From JBCCFW01 sp039029535 (lineage in GTDB: Bacteria > Acidobacteriota > JBCCFW01), in assembly GCA_039029535.1 (NCBI GenBank), contig JBCCFW010000010.1, positions 1 through 64,000 on the forward strand: a DNA stretch of 64,000 bases, read 5' to 3'. The translations under genes were made by a program, and so were the position numbers. This document shows, one piece after another, positions 26,947 to 34,565 of this stretch. Each line of letters begins with the position of its first letter. The stretch's first letter is position 1. The notes under the pieces were generated by a model that saw nothing but the letters and a program-made list of their open reading frames with translations, was not told where the DNA came from and did no database searches.

Positions 26947-29664
26947 GTGAAGCGAGCCCTCTTCCTTCCCTGCGTCGCCCTGACGGTAGCGACCCTCCTC
27001 CTCGCCTGTGGCGGTGGTGGAGGGTCGTCTTTCGTCACGCCGACGCTTCTCGACTCTGACGGGGACACCGTCCCCGACGCCCTCGACCTCTGCCCTCTCG
27101 TGGCAGACCCGGGCCAGGACAACGCCGACGGCGACGCCTTCGGTGACGCCTGCGACACCTGCCCGGCCCTCTCCGAGACGACGCAGCTCGACACGGACGG
27201 GGACGGCGACGGGGACGCCTGCGACAACTGTCCGAACGTCGACAACGCCGACCAGGCCGACCTCGACACCGACGGCACGGGCGACGCCTGTGACGACGAC
27301 GACGACGGTGACGGTGTCGCCGACGCCACCGACAACTGCCCACGCGACGCCAACGCCGACCAGGCCGACACCGACATGGACGGCATGGGCGACGCCTGCG
27401 ACCTGCCCGACGCCGACACCGACGGCGTGCCCGACGCCACCGACAACTGTCCGGCGGTCTCCAACGCCGACCAGGCCGACCTCGACACCGACGGCATGGG
27501 CGACGCCTGCGACGACGATGACGATGGCGACGGTGCCCCCGACGCCACCGACAACTGTCCCCGCGACGCCAACGCCGATCAGGCCGACGCCGACATGGAC
27601 GGCGTCGGTGATGCCTGCGAAGCCCCCGACGCCGACTCCGATGGCATCCCCGACGCCGCAGACAACTGTCCGGCGGTGAGCAACCCCGACCAGACCAACT
27701 CCGACGGCGCGGCCGATGGCGGCGACGCCTGTGACGACGACGACGACAACGACGGCGCGGCCGACGCCCTCGACAACTGCCCGCTCGACGCCAACGCCGA
27801 CCAGGGCGACGTCGACTTCGACGGCTTCGGCAACACCTGCGACAACTGTCCCGTCGACTTCAACCCGGGTCAGGTCGACACCGACGAGGACGGCGTCGGC
27901 GACGACTGCGAGACCGAAGACCGCGACAACGACGGCGTGCTCGATGGCGTCGACAACTGTCCGGACGACTTCAACGACACCCAGAGCGACTTCGACAACG
28001 ACGGCCGGGGCAACGCCTGCGACAACTGCATCGTCGTCATGAACTTCGACCAGGCCGACGCCGATGTCGATGGCTTCGGCGACGCCTGCGACAACTGCCG
28101 CTTCGTGAACAACCCGAGTCAGGCCGACATCGACCGCGACGGTGCCGGCGAGGCCTGCGACACCTGTCCCGGCGTGGTCGATCCAGCCCAGCTCGACGGT
28201 GACGGTGACGGTCGGGGCAATGCCTGCGACAACTGTCTCGACGTCGCCAACGCCGATCAGCTCGATCCGGACATGGACGGCGTCGGCACGGCCTGTGACA
28301 ACTGTCCGCTCGCCGTGGACGACAGCCAGGTCGACCGCGACTCCGACGGCTTCGGCGATGTCTGCGACAACTGTCCCGACGGCCCCAACCCGAGCCAGGC
28401 CGACGGCGACATGGACGGGCTCGGCGACTCCTGCGACTCCTGTCCGACGGTGAGCAGCCCCGACGCCACCGACACGGACAGCGACGGGCTCGCCGCCCCC
28501 TGCGACAACTGCCCGACGGTCCCCAACTCGGGTCAGGCCGACATCGACGGCGATGGTTTCGGTGACGCCTGCGACGACAGTGACGGCGATGGCTTCGTCG
28601 ACAGCGTCGACAACTGCCGACTGGTCGTGAACTTCGGTCAGCTCGACGGGGATGGTGACGGTGCCGGCAACGAGTGCGACACCTGCCCGACCATCCGCGA
28701 CCCGGACCAGCTCGACCTCGACACCGACGGCATCGGCGACGCCTGCGACAACTGCCCGAGCCGCAGCAACCCCGACCAGGCCGACATGGACATGGACGGC
28801 GAGGGCGACGCCTGCGAGGGCCTGATCGACAGCGACATGGACGGCGTGGTCGATCCCGACGACAACTGCCCGCTCGTGCGCAACGCCGACCAGGCCGACG
28901 CGGACTCCGACGGCGTGGGCGACGGCTGCGACAACTGCCCCGACGACCCCAACGCCGGCCAACAGGACAGCGACATGGACGGGGTCGGTGACGCCTGCGA
29001 GGGCCCGGCCGACGCCGACATGGACGGCGTCCCCGATGGTGACGACAACTGTCCGTCGATGCCCAACGCCGACCAGGCCGACGCCGACATGGACGGCGTG
29101 GGCACCGCCTGTGACAACTGTCCCTCGACGTTCAACTCAGGCCAGGCCGACGGTGACGCCGATGGCGTTGGCGACGACTGCGACAACTGCCCGATGGCCT
29201 TCAACCCGGACCAGGCCGACTCCGACATGGACGGCAACGGCGACGCTTGCTCCGGCTGCACGGTCACGCCTGGCTCACCGGGCGACGCAGATCGCGACGG
29301 CCGTCTCGACACGCCGGGCTGCGACAACTGCATCGGTCAGAGCAACGGCAGCCAGTCCGACCTCGACATGGACGGCGTTGGCGACGTCTGCGACAACTGC
29401 ATCGTCGCGAACAACCCGTTCCAAGAGAACAACGACCGGGATCTCCGCGGCAACGCCTGTGACAACTGTCCGGACGTCGCCAACGACGATCAGACCGACT
29501 CCGACAGCAACGGCGTGGGAGACGCCTGTCAGCCGGCCTGCGAGGGTCCCGACACCGACGGCGACTCGGTCCCGGATGCGTGCGACAACTGCCCGCTCGA
29601 CTTCAATCCCGACCAGGAGAACGCTGACGGCGACGAGCTCGGAGACGCTTGCGATCCAGGCTGA
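26947..29664 (+). CDS. Second, longer TSP3-repeat lipoprotein
   Basis: 905 residues from GTG 26947, which has AGGAG eight bases upstream. The signal peptide ends in lipobox L-L-A-C, with a Gly-rich linker. About 30 TSP3 units follow (D-N-C-P ... D-Q-x-D ... D-G-x-G-D-x-C). The consensus is the same as in the preceding gene, but units are individually diverged, and one non-canonical insert (S-G-C-T-V-T-P-G) sits near residue 770. It is a predicted calcium-dependent, disulfide-rich surface rod without an enzyme domain. The tandem arrangement suggests duplication of the whole gene plus repeat expansion. A strong bidirectional terminator ends the transcript. Confidence 0.92.
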   Translation: MKRALFLPCVALTVATLLLACGGGGGSSFVTPTLLDSDGDTVPDALDLCPLVADPGQDNADGDAFGDACDTCPALSETTQLDTDGDGDGDACDNCPNVDNADQADLDTDGTGDACDDDDDGDGVADATDNCPRDANADQADTDMDGMGDACDLPDADTDGVPDATDNCPAVSNADQADLDTDGMGDACDDDDDGDGAPDATDNCPRDANADQADADMDGVGDACEAPDADSDGIPDAADNCPAVSNPDQTNSDGAADGGDACDDDDDNDGAADALDNCPLDANADQGDVDFDGFGNTCDNCPVDFNPGQVDTDEDGVGDDCETEDRDNDGVLDGVDNCPDDFNDTQSDFDNDGRGNACDNCIVVMNFDQADADVDGFGDACDNCRFVNNPSQADIDRDGAGEACDTCPGVVDPAQLDGDGDGRGNACDNCLDVANADQLDPDMDGVGTACDNCPLAVDDSQVDRDSDGFGDVCDNCPDGPNPSQADGDMDGLGDSCDSCPTVSSPDATDTDSDGLAAPCDNCPTVPNSGQADIDGDGFGDACDDSDGDGFVDSVDNCRLVVNFGQLDGDGDGAGNECDTCPTIRDPDQLDLDTDGIGDACDNCPSRSNPDQADMDMDGEGDACEGLIDSDMDGVVDPDDNCPLVRNADQADADSDGVGDGCDNCPDDPNAGQQDSDMDGVGDACEGPADADMDGVPDGDDNCPSMPNADQADADMDGVGTACDNCPSTFNSGQADGDADGVGDDCDNCPMAFNPDQADSDMDGNGDACSGCTVTPGSPGDADRDGRLDTPGCDNCIGQSNGSQSDLDMDGVGDVCDNCIVANNPFQENNDRDLRGNACDNCPDVANDDQTDSDSNGVGDACQPACEGPDTDGDSVPDACDNCPLDFNPDQENADGDELGDACDPG
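27055..29660 (+). repeat. DNA-level tandem repeat array encoding TSP3 units (second gene)
   Basis: The same GAC-rich imperfect repetition as in the preceding gene, but longer. Units keep reading frame without stops on several frames of both strands, which explains a very long antisense frame over this region. Confidence 0.85.
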
Positions 29665-29695
29665 TGCGATGCCCCTGACCCGCTCCTGAAACGAG

Positions 29696-29734
29696 AAGAG
29701 CGCCGGTACCCTCGGGTCCGGCGCTCTTTTCTTC
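29696..29734. terminator. Bidirectional Rho-independent terminator
   Basis: An 11-bp stem (AAGAGCGCCGG / CCGGCGCTCTT) with an 11-base loop is followed by TTCTT on the plus strand. It sits between the convergent second TSP3 gene and the HTH-TPR gene and is the clearest intrinsic terminator in the window. Confidence 0.8.
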
Positions 29735-29757
29735 GTCAGCCGATGCTCTCGACGAGC

Positions 29758-30945
29758 TCAGGCCTTCTTCTCCGCCGCGATCTCTTTCATCCGCAGCTCG
29801 AACTGCTGACGCTCCCAGGTGGTGCCTTCCAGGAACGGGCGGAGCCGCTTGAGCCGGCGGAGCTCGTGATGACCACGACCGCCCTGGGCGAGCTCGATCT
29901 CCCAGAGGTAGTAGTTACAGTTGAAGACTTGGTCGTGGTACCCGCGACGCTCGGCCACCTTCTCGCAGTCGTAGAGGTAGTCCTTGGCCTTCTGATAGTT
30001 GCGGGTGAGGAAGTAGGCGCGACCCAGCTCCTTCATCGCCAGGGCCACGTCGCGGTCGTTCCCGTCGGCCTCGCAGCCGGCCAGCCCCTCGCGCAGGTTC
30101 TTCAGCCCGACGATCACGTTGCCCAGCCGACAGTAGATCGAGCCGAGGTTCACGCGGGTCAACGCGGCGTCGGCCGTGTAGCCGAGCTGCTCGAAGATCC
30201 CGAGTGCCTGCTCGTGATGCTCGAGAGCCGCGTGGAGGTACGAGTCGTCGGGATGCTCGAGCAGGCCGTGGTGGGCGTCGAGCACGTTGGCCAAGGTCTC
30301 GTGAACGTGGCCGATGCTCCGGTGCATCTCGAGCTGTTGCGCGATGTCGAGGGCAGCCTCGGCATGGAGACGGGCCGAAGGCAGGTGGCCCCGGGCCAGG
30401 AGGACCTCCGCCAAGTTGCGCAGGCACTTGACCTGGAGACCCGGCGGCAGGTTGATGATGGCCAAGAGCTCCGAGTACTCCTGTCCGGCCTCGAAGAGCA
30501 TCCCCATCTTCCAGAGCGCGCCGGCCTTGTTGTTGGTGGCCGTCGCTCGCGACTCGGCGTCGGTGGCGAGCTCCTCGGCCGAGCGGAAGCAAGCTTCGGC
30601 GCGGGGGTAGTCCCCCACTTCCACCGCCTGGTAGCCGGCCTCCAGGGCCTCGGTGAAGTCCTCCGTGTCGGGCGTGAGCTCCGCGTGCTCATCCAGCTTC
30701 ACTCGCTCGAGGAAACGCTGCAGGGGGACCTCGTAGAGGGCTTCCAGCGCCCAGAGCTCGTGCAGGTCGGGAAGACGCCGGCCCTCCTCGAGACTCTCGA
30801 GATCATCCACCGACAGCTTGCGGATCCGGGCGGCCCAGGGAGGCTTGACCGACACGGCCGCCAGTTCTTCGCGAGAGCGCTCGCCACGCAATTGGACCAG
30901 CAGCTCACCCAGCAGCCGGCTCCCTCCCGTGGCTTCGTTGCTCAT
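29758..30945 (-). CDS. XRE-like HTH plus TPR regulator
   Basis: 395 residues. The N-terminal 75 resemble a divergent XRE helix-turn-helix (L-L-G-E-L-L-V-Q-L-R-G-E-R-S-R-E-E-L ... L-E-S-L-E-E-G-R-R-L-P). The rest is a TPR superhelix with clear repeats (Y-P-R-A-E-A-C-F-R-S-A, A-L-E-H-H-E-Q-A-L-G-I-F-E-Q-L-G, A-K-D-Y-L-Y-D-C-E-K). This layout recalls Rgg/RRNPP-type regulators, where TPRs sense a peptide or partner. A second protein of the same length and layout lies at 47482-48669. The DNA-binding helix is degenerate, so a pure adaptor role is possible. It follows the histidine kinase on the same strand after a 177-base gap. Confidence 0.78.
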   Translation of the reverse strand: MSNEATGGSRLLGELLVQLRGERSREELAAVSVKPPWAARIRKLSVDDLESLEEGRRLPDLHELWALEALYEVPLQRFLERVKLDEHAELTPDTEDFTEALEAGYQAVEVGDYPRAEACFRSAEELATDAESRATATNNKAGALWKMGMLFEAGQEYSELLAIINLPPGLQVKCLRNLAEVLLARGHLPSARLHAEAALDIAQQLEMHRSIGHVHETLANVLDAHHGLLEHPDDSYLHAALEHHEQALGIFEQLGYTADAALTRVNLGSIYCRLGNVIVGLKNLREGLAGCEADGNDRDVALAMKELGRAYFLTRNYQKAKDYLYDCEKVAERRGYHDQVFNCNYYLWEIELAQGGRGHHELRRLKRLRPFLEGTTWERQQFELRMKEIAAEKKA

Positions 30946-31122
30946 CGGCCCTCACCGACCCCCGGCGATGCGGCCTGACCCGAGCCCGACCGCGGCCTCG
31001 ACGGGCCACGGCGTCCCGGTCGGATGCCGCTTGGAACCACGAAGGATAGGACGGACGGTCGGTCTTCGCCACGGGCCCGCTTCGACGCGGGGACGGAATG
31101 CACGCGTGGTCCCGGAGCGCCG

Positions 31123-33000
31123 TCAGGTCTCGGCTCCGACCGGCTCCGGCTCGAGCTCCAACGCGGCGACGTCGAGCATCCCGAGGGACACGCCAGCCGT
31201 GTCGGGAAGCTCTCCTTCGTCGGGCATCGGACTCGCGCCGGGAACGGGCAAGCTGAGCACGAAGCAGGCGCCCTGCCCCTCCGGCTCCAGGTCCAACTCT
31301 CCTTGCTGAGCCCTCGCGAGCCGTCGCGAAATCGAGAGACCCAACCCGGTCCCCTGCCCCGCCGGCTTGGTCGTGAAGTCGGGTCGAAACAGCCTCCCCC
31401 GATGCTCGACCGCCACGCCCGGACCGTTGTCGCGAACCCGGATCTCGATCCGCCAACCTCCGAGCCGAGCCTCGATCTCGATCGCGCCGTCACCCGTCGG
31501 CTGGAACTCCTCCACTGCCTGCATGGCGTTCCGGAGGAGGTTGGTGAGCACCTGGACGATCTCGGAGCAGTCGATGTCGACCTCGGGCAGCCCCTCCGGG
31601 AGCACCGTGCGCAGCTCGATGCGTCGCTTCTCCAGGCCGTCCTCGAGCAGGGCCACGGCGTCGCGGATGGGGTCCTCGACGTGACAACGCTCGACCGAGC
31701 GCACGGCCCGCGACATCCCCCGCAGCTCGTCCACGATGCGAGCGATCCGGTGGATGTTCTTGAGCATGAACTCGAAGTCGGAGTGATCGCCGCGCCGGTG
31801 CTCGCCGAAGTGCTCGTGCACGGTACGCAGGGCTTCGAGGTCGTCCTCGACCATGAGCCTGCCCTCCTGCCCCGGGACCTCGCGTCGCAGCTCCTCCACG
31901 AGACCGACCAGCCCTCGCTCTTCGTGTGCCTGACACCAGCCGTCGACGACGGCTCCCAGGGCCTGGAGAGAGCTGGTGGTCTCCGCCACGTTGCGCGAGC
32001 AGAGCAGCTCGCAGCGTGAGAGCACGGAGGTCAACGGGTTGAGCACCTCGTGCGCGACCGAGCCGGCCAGCTCCCCCACCGACGCCAGCCGAGTCGAGGC
32101 GACGAGGTCGTCCTGAGCACGCGAGAGGTCGCGCTCGGCCCGCACCCTCCGGCTGACGTCGCGCAGGATGCCGTGGATGCCGCGCACCCGACCATCCTCG
32201 TGACGCCAGGGATAGAGCGTCTGCTCGAGCCAGAGCTCGCTCCCGTCCCGGCAGCGCAGGCGGAACGGACGTGAGCCGACGACATCCTCACGACCAGCCA
32301 GGGCGACCGCCATCTCGTCGACGACCCGCTGCCGATCCTCTTCGTGGACGCGGTCGACCAGGCCGTTGGGCCACTCGTAGAGCTGGGCAGGCGTGTAGCC
32401 GATGATCCTCTCGACGGCATCGTTCAAGAACACGTAGGAGCCACAGGCGTCCTGCTTGAGGATGACGTCGGGAGCGGCCTGGACGAGCTGCCGGAACTTG
32501 CGCTCCGATTCGGCCAGCTCGTGCGTGCGCTCGCGCACTCGTCGCTCGAGCTGTCGTCGAACCTCCGCGAGCTGACGCTCCGCTGCCGCCGCCTGCCGTC
32601 GTGAGCTTGCCAGCTCGGAGAGCAGGAAACGGAGCGAAGGCCTCAGCCGGAGCCGACGCTCGAGGTCGGTCAGCCCGGCACCGCCGGACTGCAACAGCCT
32701 CGGAACCTCGTCGAGCTGCGAACAGGTCCACGCCTGAGAGATCATGAGCGTGAGGGACAGGGCCAGGAGCAACCCCAGCAACTCGACCCGACCGCTCCAG
32801 GCAGCGACGCAACCGAGCAGCCCGAGCCCGAGCAGCGGGAGCCAGGCGCGGAGATCGCCCTCAGCGTCCTCCGTCCGAGGGCCGGTCTCGTCACCGAGGT
32901 CGCCCATCAGCTCCTGATAGGACGCTCGCCCACCCTCGGCCGAGGGGCCGAGCAGGCGTTCCTTGTCCTCACGAGGCTGGGAGCCTCCTCGCACGGCCAT
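31123..33000 (-). CDS. Membrane-anchored PAS-domain sensor histidine kinase
   Basis: 625 residues. Two membrane helices at about 52-68 and 72-90 precede a coiled coil (A-E-R-Q-L-A-E-V-R-R-Q-L-E) and a PAS/PAC domain (about 165-290: L-V-Q-A-A-P-D-V-I-L-K-Q-D, V-R-G-I-H-G-I-L-R-D-V-S). The dimerisation domain carries the phospho-acceptor His317 in A-H-E-V-L-N-P-L-T. The ATPase domain has N-box N-L-L-R-N-A-M-Q-A, G1 D-N-G-P-G-V and G2 G-T-G-L-G-L-S-I-S. It is a complete kinase of the NtrB/hybrid-free type, but no response regulator is encoded nearby, so its partner is elsewhere. The 90 residues between the H-box and N-box are longer than usual. Confidence 0.93.
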   Translation of the reverse strand: MAVRGGSQPREDKERLLGPSAEGGRASYQELMGDLGDETGPRTEDAEGDLRAWLPLLGLGLLGCVAAWSGRVELLGLLLALSLTLMISQAWTCSQLDEVPRLLQSGGAGLTDLERRLRLRPSLRFLLSELASSRRQAAAAERQLAEVRRQLERRVRERTHELAESERKFRQLVQAAPDVILKQDACGSYVFLNDAVERIIGYTPAQLYEWPNGLVDRVHEEDRQRVVDEMAVALAGREDVVGSRPFRLRCRDGSELWLEQTLYPWRHEDGRVRGIHGILRDVSRRVRAERDLSRAQDDLVASTRLASVGELAGSVAHEVLNPLTSVLSRCELLCSRNVAETTSSLQALGAVVDGWCQAHEERGLVGLVEELRREVPGQEGRLMVEDDLEALRTVHEHFGEHRRGDHSDFEFMLKNIHRIARIVDELRGMSRAVRSVERCHVEDPIRDAVALLEDGLEKRRIELRTVLPEGLPEVDIDCSEIVQVLTNLLRNAMQAVEEFQPTGDGAIEIEARLGGWRIEIRVRDNGPGVAVEHRGRLFRPDFTTKPAGQGTGLGLSISRRLARAQQGELDLEPEGQGACFVLSLPVPGASPMPDEGELPDTAGVSLGMLDVAALELEPEPVGAET

Positions 33001-33107
33001 CCCGGGTCCCTGCGCCGTGTCGTCATGACACGAGGTCTCGCGCGAACTTTCGGATCACGCCCCGGTTGCCTGAAGAGGGCCGCCCTCGAGCCCGGCTCAG
33101 AGCCCCC

Positions 33108-34565
33108 TCAGGAACCGAGCTCGTAGACCCAGCGAGGCAGGCTCTCGTCGCCAGTGAGGGTCAGCTCGAGCCGCAGCTCGTCGTCGGTGCCGGCAAGGCT
33201 CTTCCGCCGCTCGGCGACCAGCTCGATGAGTGAGGGATGAGCTCGTACGGTGGCGGCCGCGGCGGGCTCTCGTCGGGCCTGCGCCCTCAGTCGTCGGAGA
33301 ATCTCATTGCAGAGCGCACCGGCGCTCCGGACTCGACCGCTCCCCCGGCAGCTCGGGCAGGGCTCGAGGAGCTGGCCGTCGAGGCTCCTGCGCTTGCGCT
33401 GCCGCGTGAGCTGCACGAGGCAGAACTCGCTCATGCCGAGGACGGTCGTGCGAGCGCGGTCGCGGTCGAGGGCCTCTTCCAGGGCGGCCAGCACCTCGTC
33501 ACGATGCTCGGGCGTGGTCATGTCGACGAAGTCGACGATCACCAGGCCGCCGAGATCGCGGAGACGGAGTTGGCGAGCTACCTCCCGCGCCGCCTCCAGG
33601 TTGGTCTTGAGCACCGTGCGCTCGGCGTCCCGCGTGCCGACGAACTTGCCCGTGTTCACGTCGACGACCACCATGGCCTCGAGCTGGTCGACGACGAGCT
33701 GCCCGCCCGACTTCAGCCAGACCTTCCGTCGTAGGGCCTTGCCGAGCTCCTTCTCGATGCCCAGGCTGGTGAACACGTCCTCGGCGTCGTCGAGGACGCT
33801 GATCTCGAGACCGGAAGCGTCGTCGGTCGCGCCGCCTCGCTCCGCGCTCCGCTCCGCCACCTCCGTGCGCAGCTCATCGGCCAGCGAAGCGTCGTCGACG
33901 GTGATGCGTCGCAGGGCACCGACGGCGTGGTCGCGCAGGCAGCGTCGCGACAGCGGCGGCTCGCCGTGGAGCAAGAGAGGCGCGGAGGCCCCGCGACGTA
34001 GTTCTCGAATCAGGTCGTGGCGCGCGAACAGCTCGGCGAGGTCGCGCTCCAACACCTCGTCGCTCTGACCGGCGGCAGCCGTCCGCACGATGAGACCCAG
34101 ACGACGATCACCGCGCAGCCGTTCGAGCCGCTCGGCGAGAGCCGCGCGTTGACCCTCGTCGCCGATCTTGCGCGAGAGCCGCACCTTCGACTCGTCGGGC
34201 ACCAGCACGAGGAAGCGACCGGCGAGGGCGAGCTGCGCGGAGACGCGCGCTCCCTTCCCCTCCAAGGGCTCGCGCTTGACCTGCACGATGAGCTCGTCGC
34301 CCGGCTTCACGCGCTGCTCGATGCGCTCCGAGGCCCCCCGCTCGGGCAGGAGCTCACGGGCGTGAAGGAGGCAATCCCGCTCGAGGCCGAGCCCCAGGAA
34401 GGCGGCCTGCATCCCGGGCAGCACGGTATTCACGCGACCGAGGTAGACGTTGCCGACGAGGCCCTGGTCCCGTGCCTCGACCTGGATCTCGACCGGACGT
34501 CCGTCCTCGAGGAGCACGACGCGGTCTTCTTCGGGGCTCGTGCTGATGACGAGCTCCCGTCTCAT
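33108..34565 (-). CDS. rng: Ribonuclease E/G family endoribonuclease
   Basis: 485 residues, RNase G size, without an RNase E scaffold tail. The N-terminal S1-like segment (G-N-V-Y-L-G-R-V-N-T-V-L-P-G-M-Q-A-A-F) is clear. The catalytic Mg-binding aspartates lie in V-V-V-D-V-N-T-G-K-F and L-V-I-V-D-F-V-D-M, and the zinc-link C-P-S-C-x-G-S-G-R is present. It initiates mRNA decay and matures rRNA and tRNA in the cytoplasm. The ATG at 34565 is chosen because it forms ATGA with the radical-SAM gene upstream; the longer open frame is spurious. Adjacency to the TIGR03960/DUF2344 radical-SAM protein is a recurrent arrangement in bacteria. Confidence 0.93.
   Translation of the reverse strand: MRRELVISTSPEEDRVVLLEDGRPVEIQVEARDQGLVGNVYLGRVNTVLPGMQAAFLGLGLERDCLLHARELLPERGASERIEQRVKPGDELIVQVKREPLEGKGARVSAQLALAGRFLVLVPDESKVRLSRKIGDEGQRAALAERLERLRGDRRLGLIVRTAAAGQSDEVLERDLAELFARHDLIRELRRGASAPLLLHGEPPLSRRCLRDHAVGALRRITVDDASLADELRTEVAERSAERGGATDDASGLEISVLDDAEDVFTSLGIEKELGKALRRKVWLKSGGQLVVDQLEAMVVVDVNTGKFVGTRDAERTVLKTNLEAAREVARQLRLRDLGGLVIVDFVDMTTPEHRDEVLAALEEALDRDRARTTVLGMSEFCLVQLTRQRKRRSLDGQLLEPCPSCRGSGRVRSAGALCNEILRRLRAQARREPAAAATVRAHPSLIELVAERRKSLAGTDDELRLELTLTGDESLPRWVYELGS

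Noticed and set aside
24544..28962. Very long antisense open frame (about 1470 codons, minus strand) with a V-G-V-x-x-V-V repeat pattern
   Set aside because: It is the mirror of the GAC-rich TSP3 repeats, which lack stops on several frames; it has no ribosome binding site, no signal peptide and is low complexity, while the plus-strand frames have lipoboxes and ribosome sites.
25001..29660. Regular repeats that might look like a CRISPR or satellite array
   Set aside because: Units differ in length and sequence, stay in frame and encode TSP3 motifs; there are no constant repeats with unique spacers and no cas genes.
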